From assembly GCF_017562075.2 (NCBI RefSeq), contig NC_054082.1, forward strand, positions 46,957,793-47,021,792: a stretch of DNA of 64,000 nucleotides, given 5' to 3'. The DNA comes from Anopheles merus (lineage: Eukaryota > Arthropoda > Insecta > Diptera > Culicidae). Made by a program: the position numbers and the translations under genes. Position 1 is the stretch's first letter; every line of letters begins with the position of its first letter. Positions 1 through 11,900 of the stretch are shown in pieces. The notes under the pieces are model-generated. The model saw only the letters and a list, made by a program, of their open reading frames with translations. It ran no database searches and was not told the DNA's origin.

Positions 1-927
1 TTTTACTTACAATAGCCGCACTAGTTAGTGCGGTATTGGTGAGGAAGAGATTTGGTGACGGTGTGTGTGGAGCCTTAAATTCCACAACAGATGTCGAAGC
101 GACAGGTTTGGCTAGCGCTGCTATGGGCCCTGTCGTATTAGGCAGTGTTTGTAATAACACTAACGGCGACGTTGGTCTGAGTGACAACGTTGGCGCCAAC
201 AGCGACGTTGATGATAGTGACACCGGTGTCGTGGGTGTTGGTACGGTTGTCGGATTTTTTATAAGAGCCGCAGAAGTTTCGGGCTTATTTTGCACTGCCA
301 CGCTGGTGTGATTTGTAAGTCGATCTTGAACGTTACTTACCGTTTTCTTAAATTCTTTTCTGTTATCAGAACATGTCTTCCCATGATGCTGTGCCTTTCC
401 GCAGCTTCGGCATGTTCTGATTTGGCCTCGATACGTAACGTACGTATATTCTCCGTGTATAGTTATGTGCGATGGTATAGGTTTCTCTAAAACCATCGTC
501 ACATATCGGTTGCCATCGGGAAGGCCTTTGCACGGGTATATGTGACTCCAGGTTCCTTCACGAATCTCACGCACTTCCCCGTACTTACCGAGAAATTGGG
601 AATGGCCTTATCAGGCACATCTGCGGACAGATCGTGAATTCTCACGATAATTGACTGGTCGTCCATACTGAAAGGGATTACAAAATCCTTTCCTTTGCAC
701 TGGACGCTGTGCTTACCATCGTTTTCTTCCACTATACGCAATGCCGAAGCTTCATCCTCCATCTGTATAAAGACAGCGGCTAAAGCGCCTTTGCACTGCA
801 CTCGCACAATTTTCTCCGTGGCCGTGCCTAAACGAGACCAAATGAAGTTTATGGCTTCACTTGGTGTTGGTCTAGACGGGACCTGTGAGAAATCTACTCG
901 GAATGTTTTCCGAGATACCGACATCAC
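1..927 (-). pseudogene. ORF1 (gag-like) fragment of a non-LTR retrotransposon, frameshifted
   Basis: Read on the minus strand from an ATG at 927, an open frame of 142 codons runs to 499. It resembles LINE ORF1 proteins: an N-terminal module with the phrase PSRPTPSEAINFIWSRLG, then a stretch of basic and hydrophobic RNA-binding-type sequence. Near position 592 the homologous reading moves to another frame, where GKYGEVREIREGTWSH continues through EKPIPSHITIHGEYTYVTYRG to one clear CCHC knuckle, CRSCGKAQHHGKTC, at about 372-412. The remainder is Ser/Thr/Pro-rich and runs off the left window edge. In active elements this protein coats the retroelement RNA. The frameshift says this copy is dead. 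The RT half is not in the window, so the clade is not settled. Confidence 0.75.
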
Positions 928-1074
928 TTATTGAAAAAAAAAAAAACACTTTGAGCGCTATCAACACGTCTTATCGCTTTGACAGCCACGCACGGAATCC
1001 AAGCAAGCACTTCTAGAAGTATACATTCTACATTACAGTATACTACTATACTAAAACACTTCACGACCACGTTA
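928..1074. other. Junction between two LINE remnants
   Basis: This stretch separates the ORF1 start of the left LINE (5' UTR side) from the end of the RT frame of the LINE to its right. It holds an A-rich run at about 937-949, which could be the 3' tail of one element on the opposite reading or simple low complexity. I see no gene here. Confidence 0.4.
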
Positions 1075-2471
1075 CTAAATAATCTGCTTCACATACAGTG
1101 CACATTCCTTGTTGAAATTACTCAGACTTGTGGCGTTAACAACTTCTCTTGGCATCGAATTATACATTCGAATTCCCTTATAGTATAAGGAATTCTGAGC
1201 TCTTAATGAAATGTAGATTGGTGTTCTCGGTTCATTTGATCTACGAATAGGGTAACGATGAACATCCGTCCCTAGAACTATTTGTTCCCCGAGATATCTT
1301 GGTAACATTCCATTCCATTCCATTCCATTCCATATTTTGTGTATGAAAATCATTGTTTGATATATTATTCTTTGTCTTACTGACATCCATTGCAGGATGT
1401 CAAGCATATCGTTAGAAAAATTTCTTGAACCAAGACCCAAAATCACTCTCATAATTTTGTTTTGGATACGTTGTAATCTTTGTATCTATGTTTTATTGCC
1501 AAGAAAAATAATAGAAGCACAAAAATCTAAATGTGGTGAAATAAGCGACTTGTAAAGTTGCAGTGTACCAAAAAAGTTTAAATCTTTGCTAAGCCTGCTA
1601 ATGACCCCACTTTTTTTTTGCTACTTTCGCTATGACATTATCTATGTGGGGCCCAAACGTGAGTTTATTGTCAATTATTATCCCTAAATATTTTAGTTCA
1701 GAAGTATTATCTATTTGTTCTTGATTTATTGAAATACACAGCTGTTCTTGATTATTTTTGTTTGATATGATCATGTATTTTGTTTTATTAATGTTTAGAG
1801 CCAGAACTTGTTTTTTATATTTTAGCCAGCCATCTAAAACATTTAGCTCTAGATTTAATAGAGTCTCTGCTTGTTTTAAATTAGGCTTTGCGATGAATAA
1901 TACTGTATCATCGGCAAACAGGTTTACCTCACAAAAATGCAATATTTTCTTTATGTCGTTAATATACATGATGAACAAGATTGGCCCTAAAACACTTCCT
2001 TGTGGAACTCCCAGGATGTTTTCTAGTGGATCTGAAGAACTATTTAAAAAAGAGGTAATTTGCGTTCTTCCTTCGAGATAATCTGTAAACCATTTTAGAG
2101 GAACTCCTTGAATACCAAAAGATTGCAGGGTGTCCAATAATAAAGGTCTCGCTATAGTTTCAAACGCGCGTTTGAGATCCAAAAACACTGCAAGCACCTC
2201 AAATTTTTGTTCTATAAAATCTCTCCATTTAGACAACACAAGATTAAGTGCAGTTTCACAGAGAAGGACATTCTCTGTATCCAGATTGTTCTGGTATCAA
2301 TAAGCCATGAGTGGTAAGATGATTCATTAGCTGCTCTTTTACTACCAATTCTAATATTTTTTCAAATATATGCAAGACATTAATCGGTCAAAATTCTTCT
2401 GCCTTAATAATACCAGGAACTTTTGGGATAGGAATTATTGTGGACATCTTCCACACTTTTGGAAATATACC
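1075..2471 (-). pseudogene. LINE reverse transcriptase, palm to C-terminal tail (broken)
   Basis: Visible RT motifs in order are FLDLKRAFETI (motif with the first catalytic aspartate), GVPQGSVLGPILFIMYIND, and FADDTVLF, the YxDD box with F for Y. Then comes ELKYLGIIID. The C-terminal tail, with SLYYKGIRMYNSMPREV, ends at the stop at 1075. Breaks: an in-frame TGA at 2388-2390, a frameshift near 2270, a one-base frameshift in a nine-T run at 1611-1619, and a stop at 1486-1488. A pentanucleotide ATTCC expansion at about 1306-1332 repeats WNGME in the tail without breaking frame. The enzyme would prime cDNA on nicked chromosomal DNA; this copy cannot. Confidence 0.85.
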
Positions 2472-2865
2472 TGTAGGGATCGAGAGCAGCCAGGAAAATA
2501 AATATATATATCATTGATTCGAATAAGGCAAGTAACAATCATTTAATAATGATCAGATAATCAGATAAGAACATACAAATATAAGTTTATTAAGTAGAAA
2601 CATGAAAACAGTTAAGATAGAATAGTATCGGCGCATTCGAACGAAAAGTATCGGCGCATTCAAAATAAAAATCAGGCTAATCGCAGAGAGAGTGATATAG
2701 CGAGAGGCGATACATCCGTTCGTATGGAAATGTCAAAATAGGAGGCTTTTCGAGGAGAGGAATCGTTAGTCTTGTGATGGATCTTAGCAAGGATGGACGC
2801 GACTATTCGATTGGACGGAATAAAAAGTTGTTATTAATAAAAAAAATATTTCGGAAATCACCACA
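2472..2865. mobile_element. Solo LTR (394 bp) with 5-bp target duplication ATACC
   Basis: The element begins TGTAGGG and ends CCACA, the TG..CA ends of an LTR, and is flanked by ATACC at 2467-2471 and 2866-2870. Excising it with one ATACC rejoins the RT frame as NESLVAGIFPKVWKM across the two halves. No internal coding region or second LTR is present, so it is a solo LTR left by LTR-LTR recombination. A 5-bp duplication and TGT..ACA ends fit Bel-Pao or Copia-type elements. Orientation is not settled: AATAAA occurs on both strands. Confidence 0.85.
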
Positions 2866-3443
2866 ATACCAGCTACCAAAGATTCGTTAATTATAGATAA
2901 AAGCTGTCCTCCATTGGTATCAAAACTATCTTTAATCACTCTTGAATTTATTTTCCCTATAGCCGCTGTATTTTTTAGATTGAAACAAATTGTTTTTAAA
3001 TCATTCAGAGATATTGTTTTGAAGTCGAACAAATGTCTCGAATCTTCAGTCTGTATTAGTTGATTTGGCTTAGGAACCATTTGTATGTTTTCATTAATTG
3101 TTTTTATGCTGGTAATGAAATATTCGTTAAATTTTGTTGCTATAGCAGACTCATTTATTTCAATTAGACCGTCAAACTTTGCTACTGATGTGGATTTTTT
3201 CTCAGGCTCTATCAAAGATTTTAAGAATTTCCACAACCCTTGTTTTTGTTGATTTTCTCATAATTATAATTCTGACTAGTTGTATTTAGTTTTTTGACAT
3301 ATTCATTTCTTATACATGCATAACGATGCCACCATATTTCACAATTAGTAGTAATGAATTTTTTGTACAACCTTTCTCGTTTTTGTTTTTGAGATTTAAG
3401 TTCAGGCGAATACCATCTATTTGTTTTCGTAGACTTAATTATT
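2866..3443 (-). pseudogene. LINE ORF2 linker and RT N-terminus (interrupted)
   Basis: Minus-strand reading gives TNRWYSPELKSQKQKRERLYKK, the conserved segment between endonuclease and RT in CR1/Jockey elements, then a frame change near 3221-3236, and on through KFLKSLIEPEKKSTSVAKFDG to NESLVAGI, where the 394-bp LTR interrupts. Upstream it is cut by the LTR at 3444-4219. Removing that LTR joins KLTEET to IIKSTKTNRW in frame. Confidence 0.8.
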
Positions 3444-4219
3444 TGTAGCATATCTGCTATACAGAACTTATTATAATACACACTATCAGCTATAGACACA
3501 TTGTAACACATTTTAGAAAGCCAAACCACACCATTGTAACACATTCATTTTAACACATTCAGCAAATCAGATCATACCATAGCACCGCAACCGGAAGAGT
3601 TCAGGCCGTCCATTCAAACAAATAACAGACGTGACACACTTATCAAAAACAACCGAAACGGGCAACATAAGCAATTCAAGCGTTACTGCGGTAAAGTGGA
3701 CAATCAGAGAACGCATAGCAACTTATTGCTAAAAGCGCAGTGTAGGCAAAGATCGACGAACGCACCCGTTCTTTAGCTAGAACAGTTTATACTTTCCAGA
3801 ACCTTCGTAAAAACATAGACACCTCACTCCAATATAATGTATAAATTGCACCTCATATCAATAACCTTTAATTAGGACAAAAACACATTCCAAAACCAAA
3901 TGTACGAAACTTATTGAGTATAAATAAAACCAATTCCGACCGTGGCAAGTCAGATTCGTTCGGACTGCCAAGATAGGACGTTACGCTTCCTAAAAACTTC
4001 GTGTACCAACTTATTTCAAGAGTTTACTTATGTCCCAAGGTAAGGCTTCTAAACTCCAACATTTCCAGTAAGGGAAACTCCTTTCGGGTTTCCATGATCG
4101 CCTGGACGATCAAATCAGTCCGCTTCGAATAGTTCGTTCCACCTCAGCTCATGTCAGTAAAGACTGACTCCCCGCAAAAACGGTGCACGACGGCCCCGCG
4201 TACGTTCGATCACATTACA
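3444..4219 (-). mobile_element. Solo LTR (776 bp), diverged copy of the LTR later found in the satellite
   Basis: On the minus strand it starts TGTAATG and ends ATATGCTACA. The flanking four bases are AATG and AATA, a 4-bp target duplication with one change, and the host LINE frame is restored by excision. Most of its length matches the LTRs at 24437, 28481, 49598 and 53346, but the first 70 bases or so differ, so it is an older or separate subfamily copy. The 4-bp duplication suggests a Ty3/Gypsy-type element. No internal region is present. Confidence 0.85.
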
Positions 4220-5043
4220 CATTGTTTCTTCGGTTAGTTTATCAATCGCTAATTCCATTATGTTTTGTAATCCACAAGCACTTTCTTCCATCCCTACATA
4301 ATTCGATTGTTCTAGTGCTGTTGAAACTAAATAACAAATCCTTTGCGGTTATTAGTTCTTCCAGCTAATAATTGACTTTTTGTCAATATTTTTTATAATT
4401 TTCATTTATTTTTGTGCTAATTGTTTCATGATCGGAGATTTTTAAAGATGGTTCAGTTTGTACGACAATTGAATCAATGTTACTATAAAGGTGATCAACT
4501 AAAGTTCTCGAGCGATTGGTGATTCGAGTTGGCTCTTTTACTTTTTGATGCATATTTACTGAACACATTAAATTTTTTAAATTTCTGGATTTTTCTTGAT
4601 CCAGCCAATTTATGTTAAAATCTCCTACAATTATACATTGTTTAGTCCAATCAATGAAGCTATCCATCCATATTTCTATTTGCTCAATAAATTTAGTTTC
4701 ATTAGAAATTGGTGAATGATATATAACACCATATAAAGCTGGAGACATGCCTCGCAAAATACTGACACCCAAAAACCAATTTCCATCAATTGATTCGCTT
4801 AGAATTTGTTTAAAAATAATAGAATCTCTGATATACAGCGCCACAGCTCCTGTATGTCTTGAATGAGATAAACAAAAGGAACATCTATACCCAGGAATAT
4901 AATATTGTTCAAATGCTTCACTTTCTGTGATGTGAGTTTCAGAAATGAAAACTAATAAGGGTTTAATAGTTTCCACAGTTTTTCTTAGTAGGATATAATG
5001 TGTAGAAAAACCTGCGACGTTTAAGTAAATTAGTTCCCCATTT
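4220..5043 (-). pseudogene. LINE APE-type endonuclease domain
   Basis: The frame reads NGELIYLNVAGFSTHYILLRK and then VETIKPLLVFISETHITESEAF, where the catalytic Glu of SETH is visible. Further on are GAVALYIRDS, VGDFNINWLDQ (the GDFN motif) and SDHETIS (the terminal SDH motif). These are the diagnostic blocks of exonuclease-endonuclease-phosphatase endonucleases that nick the target in LINE retrotransposition. The longest open part is 4383-4976. Coding similarity continues in other frames to the LTR target at 4220-4223, so the region is broken. Confidence 0.85.
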
Positions 5044-5139
5044 TTTGGGGTGTTATTCTTTGATTGCTATTGTACAAATTTGGACATTTTTTCTAATTCT
5101 TTTTTATATATTGGACACCATTTACTATTGGCTGCATGG

Positions 5140-5752
5140 TTTGTATCCAGCTTGGCATTATTTTTTAGAATTTCATTTTCACAATTTATAACCTGAAGCA
5201 TAATGATTTGCACATTGCGGTTAGGTGGTTTTCACCACATTTTGAACATGTTTCTTCATTTTTGCTAAATGTTTTGGTATGTCCATATTGTGAGCATTTG
5301 AATCACCGTAATATTCTTATAGAACGGACCAGACGACAATCAGCAAACCCAATACGTATAGTTTTTAGGGTATTTATATAGGGGTATATAGTGAATGATT
5401 TTTCATCTACATTAATAAAAACATGAAACTTTTCATACTTCAAATTTTTATTTTCGTACCTGCCAGCAATTTTGATTTGTACCCATGGTATCATAGAATT
5501 CTGCTTTTTTTAAAAGTTGATAATTTCTTCATCAGAGTAATTTTCAGTCAGGCCCATTACTTTCATTCCAATCAAAGGATTAGATATTGAATACTCCGCT
5601 CCGAGATCTGTTTCAGTGTCTTTACGTATTTTTTCTTTGTTGGTATTTAGTGGACATTGTACCATAATTTGATCCCCAGTACATTTTCGGAAATCTGAGA
5701 GGTTGTACTTAACAGGGTCCAATTTGGCTCGCAAATATGCTCTGGTTTTGCG
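5140..5752 (-). pseudogene. LINE ORF1 (gag-like) C-terminal part with degraded zinc knuckles
   Basis: Minus-strand reading from about 5745 gives LDPVKYNLSDFRKCTGDQ, NPLIGMKVMGLTENYSDEEI, then after a frameshift near 5505 MIPWVQIKIAGRYENKNLKY. This ends in two CCHC-type knuckles. The first has lost its first Cys to a stop (TGA at 5303-5305) and its last Cys to Ser; the second, CSKCGENHLTAMC, is intact. The N-terminal half of ORF1 is missing and the reading passes directly into satellite. Confidence 0.75.
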
Positions 5753-8700
5753 ATTTTTACAAAAATTGCGATTTTTGGAAAAACTTCTGCGATTTTCGCA
5801 AAAACTTTTGCGATTTTCGCAAAAACTTCTGCGATTTGCGCAAAATCTTTTGCGATTTTTGCAATAACTTCTGCGATTTTCGCTAAAAACTTCTGCAATT
5901 TTCGCAAAAACCTCTGCGATTTTCGCAAAAAGTGTTGCGATTATCGCATAAACTTCTGCGATTTTTGCAATAAGTTTTGCGATTTTTGCAATTAGTTTTG
6001 CGATTTTCGCAAAATTTTTTTGCGAATTTTGCAAAAACTTCTCCTATTTTCGCAATACACTTCTACGATGTTTGCAACAACTTCTGTGATTTTCGCTTAA
6101 AAACTTTTGCGATTGTCGCAAAAATTACTCCGATTGTCGAAAAAACTTCTGCAATATTCACAAAAACTTCTGTGATTTTCGCAAAAACTTCTGCGATTTT
6201 CGCAACAACTTCTGCGATTTTCGCAAAAAGTTTTGCGACTTTTGCAAAAAGTTGTTGCAATTTTCGCAAAAAGTTTTGCGATTTTCGCAAAAACTTTTGC
6301 GATTTTCGCAAAAACTTATGCGATTGTCGCAAAAACATCTGCGATTATCTCAAAATCTTCTGCGATTTTCGAATAAATTTCTGCGATTTTCACACAAATC
6401 TCTGCGATTTTCGCAAACACTTCTGCGATTTTCGCAAAAACTTCTGCGATTTTCGCAAAAAATTGTTGCGATTTTCGCAAAAACTTTTGCGATATTCGCA
6501 AAAAGTTCTGCGATTTTCACACAAATCTCTGCGATTTTCGCAAACACTTCTGCGATTGTTGCAAACAGTGTTGCGATTTTCGCAAAAACTTCTGCAATTT
6601 GCGCAAAAACTTTTGCCATTTTCGCAAAAACGTCTGCGATTTTCGCAAAAACCTCTGCGATTTTCGCAAAAACTTCTGCGATTTTCGCAAAACCTACTGC
6701 GATATTCACAAAAACTTCTGGGATTTTCGCAAAAACTTCTGCGATTTTTGCATTAAGTTATGGGATTTTCGCAAAAAGTTTTGCAATTTTCGCAAAAAAT
6801 TTTACGATTTTCGCAAAAACTTTTGCAATTTCGCAAAACAATCTGCGATTTTCGCAAACACTTCTGTGATTTTCGCAAAAACTTCTGTGATTTTTGCAAA
6901 AGCTTCTGCGATTTTCGCAAAAACTTCTGAGATTTTAACAAAAACTTCTGCGATTTTCGCAAAAACTTCAGCGACTTTCGTAAAAATTTCTGCGATTTTC
7001 TCAAAACCTTCTGAGATTTTTAAAAAAACTTCTGTGATTTTCGCAAAAACTTCTGCGAGTTTCCCAAAAAATTTTGCAATGGTCGCAAAAACCTCTGCGA
7101 TTTTCGCAAAAACTTCTGCGATTTTCGCAAAAACTTCTGCGATTGTCGCAAAAACATCTGCGATTTTCGCAAAAACTTCTGTGATTGTCGCAATAACTTT
7201 TGCGATTGTCGCAATAACTGCTGCGATTTTCGCAAAAACTTCTGTGATTTTCGTCGAAACTTCGGCGATTTTCGCAACAACTTCTGCGATTTTCGCAAAA
7301 ACTTCTGCGATTTTCGCAAAAATATCTGCGATTTTCGCAAAAACTTCTGCGGTTTTCGCATTAACTTCTGCGATTGTCGCAAAAACTTCTGCGATTTTCA
7401 CAAAAACTTTGTGCGATTTTCGCAAAAACTTCTGCGATTTTCGCAAAAACTTCTGTGACTTTCGCAAAACTTTCTGCGATTTTTTAAATAATTTTGCGAT
7501 GAAAAAATTCTGCGTTTTCGCAAAAACTTCTGCGATTTTCACACTAACTTTTGCGATTTTCGAAAAATTTTGCGATTTTCGCAAATAATTTTGCGATTGT
7601 CGCAAAAACTTCTGCGATTTTCGCAAAAACCTCTAAGATTTTCGCAAAAAACTTCTGCGATTTTCGCAAAAAACTTCTGCCATTCTCGCAAAAACTTCTA
7701 CGATTTTCGCAAAAACTTCTGCGATTTTCGCAAACACTTCTGCGATTTTCGCAAACACTTCTGCGACTTTCGCAAAAGTTCTGCGATTTTCGCCAAAAAC
7801 TTTTGCGATTTTCGCAAAAACTTCTGCGATTTTCGCAAAAACTTCTGCGATTTTCGCAAACACTTCTGCGATTTTCGCAAAAAACCTCTGCGATTTTCGC
7901 AAAAACTTCTGCGATTGTCGCAAAATTTTTGGCGATTTTCGCAAAAACTTGTGCGATTTTCGCAAAAAACCTCTGCGATTTTCGCAAAAACTTGTGCGAT
8001 TTTCGCAAAAGCTTCTGCGATTTTCGCAAAAAGTTTTACGATTTTCACAAAAACTTCTGCGATTTTCGCAAGAGTTTTGCGATTTTCGCAAAAACTTCTG
8101 CGATTTTCGCAAAAACTTCTGCGATTTTCGCAAAAAGTTGTTGCGATTTTCACAAAAAGTTTTCGCGATTTTCACAAAAAGTTTTCGCGATTTTTGCAAA
8201 AATCTTTGGGATTTTCGCAAGAACTTTTGCAATTTTCGCAAAACATTGTGCGATTTTTGCAAAAACTTTTGCGATTTTTGCAAAAACTTCTTCGATTTTC
8301 ACAACAATTTTCGCAAAATCTTTTGCGATTTTTGCAAAAAACAATTGCAATTTTCGCAACTATGTTCGCAATTTTCGAAAAAAACTTCTGCGTTTTTGGC
8401 AATAGCCTATGCGATTTTCGCAAAATAATTTGCGATTTTCGCAAAAACTTCTGCGATTTTCGCCACATTTTACGCAAGTTTCGCAAAAACTTCTTCGATT
8501 TTCGCAAAATATTTTGCAATTTTCTCAAAAACTTCTGAGATTTTTGCGAAAATATTTACGATTTTTGCAAAAAGTTTTGCGATTTTTTCAAAAAGTTTTG
8601 CGAGTTTCGCAAAAACTTCTGTGATTTTTTCAAAATCTTTTGCGATTTCTTCAAAAAGTTTTGCGATTTTCGCATCAATTTTTGCACAAGTTTTACGATT

Positions 8701-11040
8701 TTCGCAAAAACTTCTGCGATTTATGCAAAAAATTCTGCGACTTTCGCAAACACTTCTGCTATTTACGCAACAATTTTCGCCATTTTCGCAAAAACTTCTG
8801 CGATTTTCGCAAAAACTCCTGCGATTGTCGTAAAAACTTCTGAGATTATGGCAAAAAGTTTTGCGATTTTCAAAAACTTCTGCGATTTCCGCAAAAAAAA
8901 TTGCGATTTTTGCAAAAACTTTTGCGATTTTCGCAAAAACTTCTGCGATTTTCGCCGAAACTAAAGTGATTTTCGCAAAAATATTTACAATTTTCGCAAA
9001 AATATTTACAATTTTCGCAAAAACTTTTGCAATTTTCGCAAAAACTTCTGCGATTGTCGCAAACACTTCTGCAATTTTCGCAAAAATTTCTGCGATTTTC
9101 GCATTAACTTCTGCGATTTTCGCAAAAACTTCTGCGATTTTCGAAAAAACTTCTGCGATTTTCGCAAAAAACTTCTGTGATTTTCGTAAAAACTTCTGTG
9201 ACTTTCGCAAAAACTTCTGCGATTTTCGCAAAAAACTTCTGCGATTTTCGCAAACACTTCTGCGAGTTTCGCAAAATCTTCTGCGATTTTCGCAAAATCT
9301 TCTACGATTTTCGCAAACACTTCTGCGATTTTCGCAATAACTTCTGCGATTTTCGTAAACACTTCTTCGATTTTCGCAAACACTTCTGCGATTTTCGCAA
9401 ACACTTCTGCGATTTTCGCAAAATCTTCTACGATTTTCGCAAAAACTTCTGCGATTTTCGCAATAACTTCTGCGATTTTCGTAAACACTTCTTCGATTTT
9501 CGCAAACACTTCTGCGATTTTCGCAAATACTTCTGCGATTTTCGCAAAAGCTTCTGCGATTTTCGCAAACACTTCTGCGATTTTCGCAAACACTTCTGCG
9601 ATTTTCGCAAAAACCTCTGCGATTTTCGCAAAACCTTCTACGATTTTCGCAAAAACTTCTGCGATTTTCGCAAACACTTCTGCGTTTTTCGCAAAAACTT
9701 CTGCGATTTTCGCAAAAACTTCTGCGATTTTCGCAAAAACTTCTGCGATTTTCGCAAAAAGTTTTGCGATTTTCGCAAACACTTCTGCGATTTTCTCAAA
9801 CACTTCTGCGATTTCCGCAAACACTTCTGCGTTTTTCGCAAAAACTTCTGCGATTTTCGCAAACACTTCTGCGTTTTTCGCAAAACACTTCTGCGATTTT
9901 CGCAAACACTTCTGCGATTTTCGCAAAACCTTCTACGATTTTCGCAAAAACTTCTGCGATTTTCGCAATAACTTCTGCGATTTTCGCAAAAATTTTGCGA
10001 TTTTCGCAAAAACTTCTGCGATTTTCGCAAAAACTTCTGCGATTTTCGCAAACACTTCTGCGATTTTCGCAAACACTTCTGCGATTTTCTCAAAAACTTC
10101 TGCGATTTCCGCAAAAACTTCTGCGATTTTCGCAAAAACTTCTGCGATTTTCGCAAACACTTCTGCGATTTTCGCAAAAAACTTCTGCGATTTTCGCAAA
10201 AACTTCTGCGATTTTCGCAAACACTTCTGCGATTTTCGCCAAAAACTATTGCTAATTTCGCAAAAACTTCTGCGATTTTCGCAAACACTTCTGCGATTTT
10301 CGCAAACACTTCTGCGATTTTCGCAAAAACCTCTGCGATTTTCGCAAAACCTTCTACGATTTTCGCAAACACTTCTGCGATTTTCGCAAACACTTCTGCG
10401 ATTTTCGCAAAAACTTTTGCGATTTTCGCAAAAACTTCTGCGATTTTCGCAAAAACTTCTGCGATTTTCGCAAAAAGTTTTGCGATTTTCGCAAACACTT
10501 CTGCGATTTTCGCAAAACCTTCTACGATTTTCGCAAAAACTTCTGCGATTTTCGCAAACACTTCTGCGTTTTTCGCAAACACTTCTGCGATTTTCGCAAA
10601 CACTTCTGCGATTTTCGCAAAAACTTCTGCGATTTTCGCAAAAACTTCTGCGATTTTCGCAAACACTTCTGCGATTTTCGCAAACACTTCTGCGATTTTC
10701 TCAAACACTTCTGCGATTTCCGCAAAAACTTCTGCGATTTTCGCAAAAACTTCTGCGATTTTCGCAAACTCTTCTGCGATTTTCGCAAAAAACTTCTGCG
10801 ATTTTCGCAAAAAGTTTTGCGATTTTCGCAAAAACCTCTGTGATTTTCGCAAAACCTTCTACGATTTTCGCAAACACTTCTGCGATTTTCGCAAAATCTT
10901 CTGCGTTTTTCGCAAAAACTTCTGCGATTTTCGCAAAAACTTCTGCGATTTTCTCAAACACTTCTGCGATTTCCGCAAAAACTTCTGCGATTTCCGCAAA
11001 AACTTCTGCGATTTTCGCAAAAACTTCTGCGATTTTCGCA

Positions 11041-11900
11041 AACACTTCTGCGATTTTTGCAAAATCTTCTGCGATTTTCGCAAAAGCTTCTGCGATTTTC
11101 GCCAAAACTTCTGCGATTTTCGCAAACACTTCTGCGATTTTCGCAAACACTTCTGCGATTTTCGCAAACACTTCTGCGATTTTCGCAAACACTTCTTCGA
11201 TTTTCGCAAACACTTCTGCGATTTTCGTAAACACTTCTTCGATTTTCGCAAAAACTTCTGCGATTTTCGCAAACACTTCTGCGATTTTCGCAAAAACTTC
11301 TGCGATTTTCGCAAAAACTTCTGCGATTTTCGCAAACACTTCTGCGATTTTCGCAAACACTTCTGCGATTTTCGCAAAAACTTCTGCGATTTTCGCAAAA
11401 TCTTCTGCGATTTTCGCAAACACTTCTGCGATTTTCACAAAAACTGCTGCGATTTTCGCAAACACTTCTGCGATTTTCGCAAAATCTTCTGCGATTTTCG
11501 CAAAAGCTTCTGCGATTTTCGCCAAAAACTTCTGCGATTTTCGCAAACACTTCTGCGATTTTCGCAAACACTTCTGCGATTTTCGCAAACACTTCTGCGA
11601 TTTTCGCAAACACTTCTGCGATTTTCGCAAAAACTTCTGCGATTTTCGCAAAAACTTCTGCGATTTTCGCAAAAACTTCTGTGATTTTCGCCAAAAACTT
11701 TTACGATTTTCGCAAACACTTCTGCGTGTTTCGCAAAAACTTCTGCGATTTTCCCAACCACTTCTGCGATTTTCGCAAAACCTTTTGCGATTTTCGCAAA
11801 AACTTCTGCGATTTTTGCAAAAAATTCTGCGATTTTCGCAAACACTTCTGCGATTTTCGCAAACACTTCTGCGATTTTCGCAAACACTTCTGCGATTGTC
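11041..11900 (+). repeat. 420-bp higher-order repeat (20 monomers)
   Basis: The variant string AAAATCTTCT, AAAAGCTTCT and then GCCAAAA recurs at 11061 and at 11481, exactly 420 bp (20 x 21) apart, with similar neighbours. This marks a higher-order unit inside the satellite. Outer limits are approximate. Confidence 0.6.

Larger units (their letters stand above)
1075..5752 (-). mobile_element. Decayed CR1/Jockey-group LINE, split by two solo LTRs, 5' end replaced by satellite
   Basis: On the minus strand the order is ORF1 with zinc knuckles, an APE-type endonuclease, then reverse transcriptase and its C-terminal tail. That is the order of CR1/Jockey-type non-LTR elements. It carries at least three frameshifts and three internal stops (5303-5305, 2388-2390, 1486-1488), so it is inactive. 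Two LTRs, 2472-2865 and 3444-4219, sit inside it. Removing each LTR plus one copy of its target duplication restores continuous reading across the join, which confirms they are later insertions. The 5' end is not preserved: ORF1 runs straight into the 21-bp satellite at about 5753. Confidence 0.85.

Noticed and set aside
36..490. Plus-strand frames at the left edge
   Set aside because: They are antisense to the LINE ORF1 with its CCHC knuckle and have no independent support.
5753..6100. Telomeric repeat
   Set aside because: The unit is 21 bp, not a TTAGG-type or dipteran telomeric retroelement array, and it is internal to the window.
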